64,000 nucleotides of DNA from Alteromonas australica (lineage in GTDB: Bacteria > Pseudomonadota > Gammaproteobacteria > Enterobacterales > Alteromonadaceae). The position numbers and the translations under genes were made by a program. The DNA lies in the NCBI RefSeq assembly GCF_000730385.1, contig NZ_CP008849.1, positions 1,736,001 to 1,800,000 of the forward strand, read 5' to 3'. Under the pieces are notes generated by a model. The model did not search any database, was not told the DNA's origin, and was given only the letters and a program-made list of their open reading frames with translations. Of this stretch, positions 1 through 7,501 are shown piece after piece (the first letter of the stretch is position 1; every line of letters begins with the position of its first letter).

Positions 1-339
1 CAATGAACCTGCTACCCCGAAAAACGATTGGGTAAAGGTACCTGGTGCAAATGCCACAAGTTCATCAATATCGGCTACGTTGAAACGTTCCATTTGCTCT
101 TGCGAAATGGTTGAAGCTGAACGCGGCGTCTCAAGGATTGACTTACCAAAACCGAATACAGACTCTACGTCTTGGCCAGGTAAGCTGCCTAGTGAACCCT
201 TAACCTCAATTTTTTCAATATCTGCATCAGAAACGGTCTCTTCTGTTTCTTGCGCTACAGCAAGTGATGACGCAGACAATGCCAAACCTACGGTTAAAGC
301 ACGTGCAAGCGGGTTTAATTTGAATGTAGTGTTAATCAT
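1..339 (-). CDS. TonB-dependent receptor, N-terminal part (runs off left edge)
   Basis: Only the first 113 codons are present; the gene continues beyond position 1. From the ATG at 337-339 the protein has a signal peptide (about 25 residues, ending ...SLAVAQ), an acidic linker, a TonB-box-like segment (IEKIEVKG) and the start of a plug domain with the ETPRSASTISQEQM stretch typical of siderophore-type TonB-dependent receptors. The plug resembles that of the receptor at 1089-3668 (ETPRS..., PGxFTxSFFG), so the two are probably paralogs. It should be an outer-membrane active transporter driven by TonB. The substrate cannot be read from the sequence. Its position next to purine/ureide genes and a shared promoter layout suggest purines, nucleosides or their degradation products, which is inference. 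Confidence 0.9.
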   Translation of the reverse strand, partial: MINTTFKLNPLARALTVGLALSASSLAVAQETEETVSDADIEKIEVKGSLGSLPGQDVESVFGFGKSILETPRSASTISQEQMERFNVADIDELVAFAPGTFTQSFFGVAGSL

Positions 340-416
340 GTTTTCCTCATTATTTTTATTAACCTTGGAACAGGTTTTTATGCACGGGATAATAAAAGTA
401 TGCATGTCGTTACTTA

Positions 417-431
417 GCACAATAAGTGCCA
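417..431 (-). promoter_or_regulatory. candidate sigma-54 promoter of the first TonB receptor
   Basis: Read on the minus strand this is TGGCACT-N4-GTGC: GG and GC are exactly ten bases apart and the -24 box is TGGCAC. Predicted transcription would start near 405, giving a leader of about 65 bases before the ATG at 339. One base of the -12 TTGC box differs. The assignment rests on the match and on similar sites before two nearby genes. Confidence 0.5.
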
Positions 432-437
432 GCTTCC

Positions 438-451
438 TGTCCAACTGGTCA
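438..451. promoter_or_regulatory. ACCA-N2-TGGT-like operator motif, copy 1
   Basis: TGTCCAACTGGTCA lies about six bases upstream of the -24 box of the first TonB receptor. It resembles TAACCAAGTGGTCA before the second receptor and the inverted copy before the adenosine deaminase gene. The consensus is an imperfect palindrome, TGACCA-N2-TGGTCA. The binding protein is unknown. Confidence 0.45.
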
Positions 452-552
452 ATTTATGAGGTATTTGTAAGTTATTGATAAATATTGACATTTTAAAGTA
501 AGAAATTTCAGCATATGTTATAGTTTTGTAAAATTTCGGTGGGTTGCCCTAA

Positions 553-597
553 TTGCACCACTAGAGTGATATCCCGTGAAGCATTGCACCAAAAGAG
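553..597. promoter_or_regulatory. two NtrC-like half-conserved boxes in tandem
   Basis: GCACC cores occur at 555-559 and 586-590, each preceded by TT, as in NtrC sites (consensus GCACC-N5-GGTGC). The two cores are 31 bases apart, about three helical turns, and lie about 150-190 bases upstream of the predicted sigma-54 start. The right half-sites are poor (AGTGA and AGAAC), so this is a weak call. The rest of 340-807 shows nothing else recognisable apart from the promoter and motif listed separately. Confidence 0.3.
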
Positions 598-807
598 AAC
601 TTGCCTCGTACAAAACGGCTTAATCTCTTTTTAGCTGATGCACATTTAGACTTGTGCTATCCCTGCTTTGACGCCAAGATACTGAAACTTCTATCATTCA
701 ATATTGAAGCTATGCGGTTATGGTTCTTTTTAATGCAGACACACTTTTCGCCAGTGTTTGGCGTTAGACCGCGATCGTCAGTTAATCTTTTCACATTCTG
801 GATAGGT

Positions 808-1041
808 ATGATCTCTGCAAAATATCAGCGGTTGGTTTTCGCTTTTTTTATGTCGTTATTAATGAGCTTTCTAATGAGTGGAATAATTACCTTCATTAAT
901 TTGGGCTGGGTGAGTGATTTTTTTGTTCTCTGGATGGACGCATATTGGAAGGCGTTTGTTATTGCATTCCCTACTATTTTTGTGGTTGCCCCTATTGTAC
1001 AGAAACTCACGGCGAAGCTTATTATACAGGAGCCCCAATAG
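808..1041 (+). CDS. DUF2798 family small membrane protein
   Basis: A 77-residue protein beginning MISAKYQRLVF, with two transmembrane segments (about residues 10-32 and 48-68) separated by the WV..FF..WMxAYWKAF stretch, matching the DUF2798 family as I know it. Function is unknown; members are short inner-membrane proteins. The reading frame stays open upstream to 601, but that extension has no family similarity, so I chose the ATG at 808, which has a weak GGATAGG-like ribosome site. It stands alone between two minus-strand receptor genes, converging on the second across a perfect inverted repeat. Confidence 0.75.
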   Translation: MISAKYQRLVFAFFMSLLMSFLMSGIITFINLGWVSDFFVLWMDAYWKAFVIAFPTIFVVAPIVQKLTAKLIIQEPQ

Positions 1042-1078
1042 TTAATCGCTATGCGGCGTTAACCGCATAGCGATTAAC
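1041..1078. terminator. perfect 16-bp inverted repeat between convergent genes
   Basis: Arms 1041-1056 and 1063-1078 are perfectly complementary (arm begins GTTAATCGCTATGCGG) around a six-base loop. It lies between the stop of the DUF2798 gene and the stop of the second TonB receptor. No T-run follows on either strand, so it is not a textbook intrinsic terminator, but position and strength suggest bidirectional termination or 3-prime end protection. Confidence 0.55.
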
Positions 1079-1088
1079 CTTGTGCAGG

Positions 1089-3668
1089 TTAAAACGTATA
1101 GGTGACCGTGAGTGAATACGTTCTGCCTGCAGAGGGCTTAACAACCACAGAGTCGAATAAATCCGCTGAGGTATAATATTCTTCGTCAAGTAAGTTATTC
1201 GCTTGCAACAATGCCGTTACAGCGCCGTTTGAATAACTTAATGAACCATTCCAAATACTGTAACTTGGCAGCATAACGGTTTGCATGATGTCGGTGTAGG
1301 TTTCATCTACCCAGGTGACCCCTAAGCTACCAGTTATGGCTGCATCACCCATAGGCTGCACCCACGTACCATACAAGCTTACAATGTTGTCTGGCAGACC
1401 ACCTCTGTCTAAGCGTACGTTGTCGCCAACGAATGCGGCACGCGGGCCCGCAATACGTCCACCGTATACGTCGTCAGGGTTTAGGCCATTTTGTGCCGCA
1501 AAGTCGACTCCGTTTATCACAGCAAGTGCGCTATTACTGACTTCTTCCGTTTTAGTATGGGTGGCAGTGGCAAGTATCGACAAGTTTTCAGTCACTAACG
1601 CGCGCGCTTCAAACTCTAAGCCTTCACCGTACACGGCAACAAGCGCACCGGTTTGGCTTTCTCTGTAGGTTTTATCTTGGTCATAGTACGCAATAGCGGA
1701 ATAAAGCTTGTTATCTAACAAGTTCATCTTAAGACCAATTTCAGTGAGTGTAGATTCTTGAATGTATTGACTATTCTCAATAGTGGTAGGAATAATGCCG
1801 CCCAACTGATTAGTGCTCAGTGAGTTAGACTCGGAATAGGTTACGTAAGGAATAATACCGTCAGCATCATAGGAAAGTGATGTGTTAAAACTAAACGCTG
1901 TATCGCTTCCGCTAACCACGCCGTTGCCTTGCTCTGCCCCCAGTAGACTTACCCAGCCATTTTCAGACTCAACATCAAAATAGTCGTAACGCCCACCAAG
2001 CAGTAGATTCACTTTGCCATAGTTTATATCGGTGAGGAAAAACACTCCCGCGTTTGCCGATTTAGACAGGTGAACTTCATTAAAATTACGTTCTAGTGTG
2101 CCTTCTACACCGGTGACATTACCTTCATCGTCATAAATAAGCTCAGCATTTTCGTAGGGGTCAAAGGTGGCCGGAGATATACGATCGTTGGCAGTCGGCC
2201 CCACGGAAATATCGCGAAAATCGAAGGTTTCATCAAGCCAGGCTGCGTAGTTATCGAGGTGTTCCTCTCGATAGTTGACGCCGCCAATGCTGGTGGCAGT
2301 AAAATTTTCCGCCTCGTACTCAAAGGTTAAACTGCTGCGTAACTCATACAAATAGGCATCTGGGTAATAGGCGGTAAAGCCCCAGCTTTGATACTTTGTG
2401 TGGTCTAAATAATCGTAAAATGCCTCATTCTTCCAAATGGTGCCACTTTCAAACTCGTGGGTTACATCGAAATATACCGTGAGGGCGGTGGTATCAGCGT
2501 AATCTTCCTCGTCTATGAAGGTGGTTTGATGGTCAATTTGTGTGGTGCCAACATTGGTTAACGCGTAAGGGTTGTCTAAACTACGGTCGGCTAAAAAGTT
2601 ACCAAAACCACCTGCACAACTAACTGATAGCCCGTTGTAAGTGGCGTTTCCACTGTCTGCATCTGCTGCGGTACACCAACTGTTCACATTACTAAATGCA
2701 TTGTTTAAAAAGCCTGGCGCAAACGGAGTAATAAACGACGACTCTTGAGGCAATAATGTGTTTGCACCTATCCCGTTGTCGGAGTTTAAAGTAGGTGCTG
2801 CACCTGTAATATAAGTGCCGTTATCAATTAAGTCTTGGGTAACACGGTTCCAACCCGGAACCTGAATGCTATCTGTCGTCTGATATTGAAGCCCGAATTG
2901 CAGGGTGGTGTTGTCGCTTAAGTCAAAATCGACTGCGGCTTGTATTAACTCGCTGCTAGGTTCATAGCCATCAAAATAGGATTCAGAGTCTTCAACTTCC
3001 GCGAAAAGCTGTAAACCACCATATTTGCCGCCAATTTGAAGGGGAATGCCTAGGCTACCCGATACTATTCGTTGATTATACGAACCATAGGTTGCCGATA
3101 TTTCACCGGTAACGTCGTCAATGTATTTGCTGCCGTCTACTTTCGCTGATTTAGGAAGATAGTTAAGTTGGCCACCAACACTACCACTGCCATATAAAGG
3201 CGAAACTGGGCCGCGCATAACTTCTAATTTCTCCGCGCCTCGCACGATGGTATTAAAGGCGCCTGGGTTGGCAATACGGCGAAAGCCTCGAAAGTAGTTG
3301 TCTGCAGGTTCACCGCGAATATCCATGGCACCTTTTATACCAAAAAATGAACTGGTAAAAGCCCCAGGCGTTAAACGTACTAGGTCATCGACACTGCGCA
3401 AGGCAAACTTGTCCACTAAATCTTCACTAATTTCAGTAATAGAGCGTGGGGTTTCGTAAAGGCTTTTATTGAGTCCAAATGCGCCGCTGGAGTCTTCTTC
3501 TGGCATTATCGAGTAGTAATCCGACTTTTTACCCAGAACCTCTATTTGTTCAACCTCATCTTTTTCGTCTGAAGTGGTTTGTTCCTGAGCCACGCTTGGT
3601 AGGTGATAACTCAATAATGCGATGGCCACAACACGTGACAGACGATTTGGTTTATAGGTAAGTGCCAT
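1089..3668 (-). CDS. TonB-dependent receptor, siderophore-receptor type
   Basis: An outer-membrane active transporter of 859 residues. It has a signal peptide (about residues 1-28, ending SVAQ), a TonB-box-like segment (VEQIEVLG), a plug domain (about 50-170, with ETPRSITEI, DIRGEPADNYFRGF, VMRGPVSPLYGSGSVGG and NYLPKSA) and a long 22-strand-type barrel ending in aromatic Phe (LTVTYTF). I chose the ATG at 3668 because AAAGGG lies just upstream; the frame stays open a further 29 codons. The substrate is not evident. Neighbouring xanthine permease, adenosine deaminase and ureide genes suggest a purine-related ligand, although the plug family is more often linked to ferric siderophores. Confidence 0.92.
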   Translation of the reverse strand: MALTYKPNRLSRVVAIALLSYHLPSVAQEQTTSDEKDEVEQIEVLGKKSDYYSIMPEEDSSGAFGLNKSLYETPRSITEISEDLVDKFALRSVDDLVRLTPGAFTSSFFGIKGAMDIRGEPADNYFRGFRRIANPGAFNTIVRGAEKLEVMRGPVSPLYGSGSVGGQLNYLPKSAKVDGSKYIDDVTGEISATYGSYNQRIVSGSLGIPLQIGGKYGGLQLFAEVEDSESYFDGYEPSSELIQAAVDFDLSDNTTLQFGLQYQTTDSIQVPGWNRVTQDLIDNGTYITGAAPTLNSDNGIGANTLLPQESSFITPFAPGFLNNAFSNVNSWCTAADADSGNATYNGLSVSCAGGFGNFLADRSLDNPYALTNVGTTQIDHQTTFIDEEDYADTTALTVYFDVTHEFESGTIWKNEAFYDYLDHTKYQSWGFTAYYPDAYLYELRSSLTFEYEAENFTATSIGGVNYREEHLDNYAAWLDETFDFRDISVGPTANDRISPATFDPYENAELIYDDEGNVTGVEGTLERNFNEVHLSKSANAGVFFLTDINYGKVNLLLGGRYDYFDVESENGWVSLLGAEQGNGVVSGSDTAFSFNTSLSYDADGIIPYVTYSESNSLSTNQLGGIIPTTIENSQYIQESTLTEIGLKMNLLDNKLYSAIAYYDQDKTYRESQTGALVAVYGEGLEFEARALVTENLSILATATHTKTEEVSNSALAVINGVDFAAQNGLNPDDVYGGRIAGPRAAFVGDNVRLDRGGLPDNIVSLYGTWVQPMGDAAITGSLGVTWVDETYTDIMQTVMLPSYSIWNGSLSYSNGAVTALLQANNLLDEEYYTSADLFDSVVVKPSAGRTYSLTVTYTF

Positions 3669-3729
3669 AAAATTCCCTTTCATTTCAATGTATGTTTTGT
3701 GTGAGTTAAGTCTGTTTTGTAAAGAAAGA

Positions 3730-3744
3730 GCAGAAGGCGTGCCA
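3730..3744 (-). promoter_or_regulatory. candidate sigma-54 promoter of the second TonB receptor
   Basis: On the minus strand this reads TGGCACG-N4-CTGC, matching the sigma-54 consensus TGGCACG-N4-TTGC at all but one base, with the invariant GG and GC ten bases apart. The predicted start near 3718 gives a leader of about 50 bases. It is the best sigma-54 match in the purine region. Confidence 0.62.
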
Positions 3745-3748
3745 AGCA

Positions 3749-3763
3749 TAACCAAGTGGTCAG
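3749..3763. promoter_or_regulatory. ACCA-N2-TGGT operator motif, copy 2
   Basis: TAACCAAGTGGTCAG lies four bases upstream of the -24 box of the second receptor, nearly the same arrangement as copy 1. The remaining intergenic stretch 3764-4020 holds no gene I can support, only a GCACC half-site at 3925-3929 that could belong to a degenerate NtrC box. Confidence 0.5.
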
Positions 3764-4020
3764 TTTTTTATTTTCCATTGGCTCACAATCTCTTGAATCC
3801 TAGGCGCAGGAAATAAATAACGTAAATTCAATTGCTTAAGTAAAGTTAAAGAAGGGGGTTAACAAAAAAGTTGATGGCTAAAACGTAAGATCTAAACTTA
3901 GCGATAAAACCGCGGGGAATTTATGCACCAAAATACGCCGATTGCACGATGAATGAACGCATTTTTGCGACAAACGGCATATCTGATTAATGAGCGGGTT
4001 AATAAGCAGGCCAATTACAG

Positions 4021-5448
4021 TTAAGCTTCTTTTTCCTGCTTAAAGCATGGCAGGGCGTTATCAGATTCTTCCTTAGTCTGTGGCGTAGCACTCGGGCTAT
4101 CTTCAGTACAAGTGGTTTTTTTAGCCCCGGGCAGGGTAAGGTCAAGGATGACTGCCGTTAAGCCTGCTGAGGTGACCGGTGATAAGAGCACGTTTTTCAA
4201 CCACAAAGGAAGTTGGTCTAATGCTTCGGGCACCATCATTACCCCAATGGCCATGCCCAAAGCACAGGCAGTAATTAAACTGCTACGCCTATCGAGTGCG
4301 TAGCTTGCCAGCAATTTTAGGCCGCCTACAGCCACCATGGCAAACATCACCAGGGTTGCGCCACCCAATACTGGCTTTGGAATTGCTTTAAGGATGCCGC
4401 CTACCACAGGGAAGAAACTTATAAAGATAAACATACCCGCCACGTAAAACCCGACTTTTCGACTGGCAATACCGGTGAGTTGAATTACGCCGTTATTTTG
4501 CCCAAAGGTTGTATTAGGGAAGGTGTTAAACACCCCCGCTAAAATTGAGTTAAAACCATCGCCTAGAATACCGCCACGAATGCGGGAAAGGTAAAGTGGC
4601 CCGCTCACCGGCTCTTTGCAAAACAAGCTATTGGCAGTGAGATCGCCCGCCGTTTCAATGGCAGTAAACAGGTAAATAAGCGCAATAGGTAAAAAGAGGT
4701 TTATATCGAAATCTATGCCAAAGGCAAAGGGCGTGGGTACGGCAATGGCGGGCAGTGTAGCAAGGTGAGAAAAGTCCATGCCTTGGGTTAGTGCAACGTA
4801 TGAGGTGCCTATAATCATGCCAATAAAAATGGCCGACAAACGTAACCAATGGTTGGCCGACGCATTTAAAAAGACAATAACCAGTAATACAGCCACGCCA
4901 ATACCTAAATTCGATAGGCTACCAAAGCTTTCAGCGTTAAAACCACCGGCTAAATCAGTCATACCCACATTGATTAACGACAAACCAATGGAGGTGATCA
5001 CAATGCCCGTGGTTAACGGTGTAATAATACGTTTTAGGCGCGTAATAAAAAGGCTAAACAATATTTCAACGAAGGCGCCAGCAATGGTTAAACCGAACAA
5101 CATAGCCAAGATGTCTTCGGCTGTGCCACCGTCGCTTTTCACTTTTGCACCCGCAAGTAGTAGCGCGCTAATAAACGCAAAACTGGTGCCTTGTATGGCC
5201 ACAAGCCCACTGCCAAAAGGGCCAACTCGCTTGGTTTGAATGGCTGTGCCCACGCCGCTAACAAATAAGGCCATACTGATTAAGTAGGGAACATATTCTT
5301 GCAGTGAAAGGGTGGCACCAATAATCAGGGTGGGTGTAATAATGCCCACAAAACTTGCTAGCATATGCTGATAGGCCGCAGTGAAACTGGCCAACGTCCC
5401 AGGCTTGTCATGCAAGCTATAGAGTAAATCATGACTTTTTGAAGACAT
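4021..5448 (-). CDS. xanP: xanthine/urate permease (NAT/NCS2 family, XanP-like)
   Basis: An inner-membrane purine:proton symporter of 475 residues with 12-14 predicted transmembrane segments. The NAT signature is present (QNNGVIQLTG followed by IASRKVGF), as in bacterial xanthine permeases, together with the QGTSFAF stretch of TM3 and the acidic ETAGD motif of TM8. Length fits the family. The hydrophilic C-terminal tail (about 45 residues, Lys/Glu-rich) is variable in this family. The ATG overlaps the TAA of the upstream adenosine deaminase gene by one base, implying translational coupling. Xanthine versus urate specificity cannot be decided by eye. Confidence 0.88.
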   Translation of the reverse strand: MSSKSHDLLYSLHDKPGTLASFTAAYQHMLASFVGIITPTLIIGATLSLQEYVPYLISMALFVSGVGTAIQTKRVGPFGSGLVAIQGTSFAFISALLLAGAKVKSDGGTAEDILAMLFGLTIAGAFVEILFSLFITRLKRIITPLTTGIVITSIGLSLINVGMTDLAGGFNAESFGSLSNLGIGVAVLLVIVFLNASANHWLRLSAIFIGMIIGTSYVALTQGMDFSHLATLPAIAVPTPFAFGIDFDINLFLPIALIYLFTAIETAGDLTANSLFCKEPVSGPLYLSRIRGGILGDGFNSILAGVFNTFPNTTFGQNNGVIQLTGIASRKVGFYVAGMFIFISFFPVVGGILKAIPKPVLGGATLVMFAMVAVGGLKLLASYALDRRSSLITACALGMAIGVMMVPEALDQLPLWLKNVLLSPVTSAGLTAVILDLTLPGAKKTTCTEDSPSATPQTKEESDNALPCFKQEKEA

Positions 5449-6905
5449 TATTGACTATTCCTTTCAGTACAAAGCACAGGTTCAAATTGGCAAATAAAGG
5501 GGCTGTAGCGGGGCTTTGTTTTAGTGCCCCGCTGCATGACGCTGTTGCGCTCAAATATATCGAGTGCGTCAGAGAGCTTCTGCAAGTGTTGTGCCTTGTC
5601 ATTTGGCTGAAGAAAGCTGTAGGCCAAGCTGTTTTCACTTAACTGCCTTAGTTCTGTCCAACTTAAATTAAATTGGGTAACCGCAACGTAATACTCGTCG
5701 GTTAAAGAAGAATTCCACATGCCTTTATCATCGGTAGAAAGTGCAGTGGGCACGCCGGTTCGCAAATACTGTGGAAAGGGATGTTTACTAAAACGTTCAA
5801 TGTATTCTAATTTCAAGTTAGAAATAAGGTTGGTTTCTATTAAGTAGCGGTTATTTCTCATTAACAGGTAGGTATCATCATCACTCAGTAAATTAATGCC
5901 GTGGCCAATCCTGTCTACGCCAAGCAAAAGTGTGTCTTTAATATTTTCGTTAGGTGATTCAGATTCCCCGGCATGAAAGGCGAGGTTTATTTTAGGGTAT
6001 TGGGCCCGTAATTGACGTAACACCTTTTTGAATCGCGTTGGGTGGCCTTTGGGATCATCTTCTCTCCCGACCAGATTAATACCCACATACCAATCACGAT
6101 GTTGGTCTACAAACGCATATATCCATTTTAATTGTTCATCGGTATTCGGGGTAAACCGTACTAGGGCATATTGAAACCTAACGGTTACTCCCGTAGCTTT
6201 GGCTTCTGCACTGTTAAGCATGTCGGTAAACACGGCCAGCGCATCCTCGGGGGTATATAGGGAGCCATCTGGGTACATTTTGTTGCGTATATTCACCTGT
6301 GTTTCCAGGTAATATAAATGTTCTTTTTGGTAGGCTTGCATGTTTAACAGCAATATTTTCGCCATAAGCACAGGGTTGGCGGTTAGTTCGTTTAACCGTT
6401 GCCAATGGCGCTCGAAAAACTCGTCTCTGCCTTCATGGGGTTTATCTAATTGAATACTATTTATAAAGCCAAGGCGTTGGTTGTGGTCCAATTTCGCCAG
6501 CGCAACATATTCTTTTTGTTGGCATTGCGTTAACCCCTGCCATGTAGGCTGGGCGATGGTATGAAAAAGAAAGTGCGGGGTTTCAAAGTCGAATGCATTA
6601 TCCCCAAAGGCCGTACAGCCGTTATCGCTTACCCGAGTGTAGTAGGTGTAACCGCCATTTTTTTCCGCTGACGACGCAATGTCGTACCACCATTGGCCGT
6701 AACCTGAGCCCGATAAATGATGATGCAAATCGCCCCCCTTAGGAAGAGAATGCACAAACTGATATAGCTCTGAGGGTGAAGCGTTGCGCTTAAATTCGCT
6801 AAACCAGCTATCCATCGACACCGGGTGAGATAGCGTGTTGGCGAACAAGTGGAAACTAAAGAAGAAAGAAGCAGCGCAAAACAGAAAGAAACGGGTAAAC
6901 AACAT
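5448..6905 (-). CDS. exported adenosine deaminase (ADGF-like)
   Basis: A 485-residue metal-dependent deaminase converting adenosine to inosine, or a related purine. It starts with a signal peptide (about residues 1-22, FFSFHLFAN), so it acts in the periplasm or outside the cell. The metal ligands are visible: HxH in GGDLHHHLSGS (about 61-63), HAGE (about 311) and the DD pair in LSTDDKGMW (about 390). The long N-terminal region and secretion resemble the ADGF/CECR1 branch rather than cytosolic Add of about 330 residues. It is coupled by a one-base overlap to the xanthine permease gene, so extracellular nucleoside processing and base uptake are made together. A predicted sigma-54 promoter and an NtrC-like site precede it. 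Confidence 0.86.
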   Translation of the reverse strand: MLFTRFFLFCAASFFFSFHLFANTLSHPVSMDSWFSEFKRNASPSELYQFVHSLPKGGDLHHHLSGSGYGQWWYDIASSAEKNGGYTYYTRVSDNGCTAFGDNAFDFETPHFLFHTIAQPTWQGLTQCQQKEYVALAKLDHNQRLGFINSIQLDKPHEGRDEFFERHWQRLNELTANPVLMAKILLLNMQAYQKEHLYYLETQVNIRNKMYPDGSLYTPEDALAVFTDMLNSAEAKATGVTVRFQYALVRFTPNTDEQLKWIYAFVDQHRDWYVGINLVGREDDPKGHPTRFKKVLRQLRAQYPKINLAFHAGESESPNENIKDTLLLGVDRIGHGINLLSDDDTYLLMRNNRYLIETNLISNLKLEYIERFSKHPFPQYLRTGVPTALSTDDKGMWNSSLTDEYYVAVTQFNLSWTELRQLSENSLAYSFLQPNDKAQHLQKLSDALDIFERNSVMQRGTKTKPRYSPFICQFEPVLCTERNSQ

Positions 6906-6933
6906 ACAAGCTCATAGCGGTGAAAACAGCTAA

Positions 6934-6951
6934 CTTGCAAGATGCTGACCA
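6934..6951 (-). promoter_or_regulatory. candidate sigma-54 promoter of the adenosine deaminase-permease operon
   Basis: On the minus strand this reads TGGTCAG-N4-TTGCAAG, with GG and GC ten bases apart and a perfect TTGC -12 box; the -24 box is degenerate. Predicted start is near 6925, about 20 bases before the ATG at 6905. The -24 half coincides with one arm of the ACCA-N2-TGGT motif. Confidence 0.5.
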
Positions 6952-6959
6952 TTTGGTTA
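6945..6959. promoter_or_regulatory. ACCA-N2-TGGT operator motif, copy 3 (inverted)
   Basis: CTGACCATTTGGTTA is the reverse complement of TAACCAAATGGTCAG and matches copy 2 at 14 of 15 positions. Here it overlaps the -24 element, so a protein bound to it would be expected to interfere with polymerase binding. Confidence 0.5.
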
Positions 6960-7044
6960 GGGGTGTTAAAAATTTGTAATTTGTTGAATTTAAAGAGGTA
7001 TTATATAACTCTGGAAAAGAGAAGGAACCTTTGAATAATTAAGG

Positions 7045-7061
7045 CGCACCTTTATGGTGCA
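7045..7061. promoter_or_regulatory. NtrC-type enhancer site
   Basis: CGCACCTTTATGGTGCA contains a perfect GCACC-N5-GGTGC dyad (7046-7060), the form of the high-affinity NtrC sites of enteric bacteria. It lies about 130 bases upstream of the predicted sigma-54 start of the adenosine deaminase operon, a normal enhancer distance. It also sits downstream of the cupin gene, where an imperfect hairpin (7066-7097) could serve as the ureide operon terminator. Confidence 0.55.
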
Positions 7062-7115
7062 GTAACGGGTGCGTGCGCTATTTTGGCGCGCATCCGTTTA
7101 CCGCGAACAAAAACA

Positions 7116-7481
7116 TTAGAAGGTGACGTCTGGCGCAAGGGTAACAAAAATGGAGTGTCTTACTTCGTTATACATGGCTTTTGAGCAGTGGCCTTCGCCT
7201 TCGGTGTCTTCCAACAGTAAAACATCGCCAGCACCGAATACATGCCTTTCACCGTCTGACACGGTAAATTCTGCACGACCTTTTATGATAAACAATAGCT
7301 GACGAGCCGGGGCAGGGTGCCATTTAAAGTCGTAGTCAGCGGGCGTTTCACGGAAAATGATTTTTCCAGCGCCATACTTTTCAGACAACAGCCCTATGGG
7401 ACCACCATCGGCAAGCGGGATCTCCACCTCGCCAAAATGGCTTTTTCCATGCTCGTCGTTATATATCCTTTTAATTTTCAT
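7116..7481 (-). CDS. single-domain cupin protein of the ureide operon
   Basis: A 121-residue cytosolic cupin. The conserved beta-barrel is visible: KWHPAPARQLLFIIKGRAEF (motif 1, with only the first His) and GAGDVLLLEDTEGEGHCS (motif 2, with the terminal His). It is too short to be the bicupin ureidoglycine aminohydrolase (AllE) and does not look like ureidoglycolate lyase AllA. It is the last gene of the operon, 20 bases after the allantoate amidohydrolase gene, so a role in ureide breakdown is likely, for instance an isomerase or hydrolase step, or ligand sensing. The exact reaction is unknown. Confidence 0.75.
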   Translation of the reverse strand: MKIKRIYNDEHGKSHFGEVEIPLADGGPIGLLSEKYGAGKIIFRETPADYDFKWHPAPARQLLFIIKGRAEFTVSDGERHVFGAGDVLLLEDTEGEGHCSKAMYNEVRHSIFVTLAPDVTF

Positions 7482-7501
7482 GCTTTAAATACCTGTTATG
7501 C

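Noticed and set aside
4778..5239. 153-codon plus-strand open frame
   Set aside because: Lies wholly within the xanthine permease gene on the opposite strand; a shadow of that gene's codon use.
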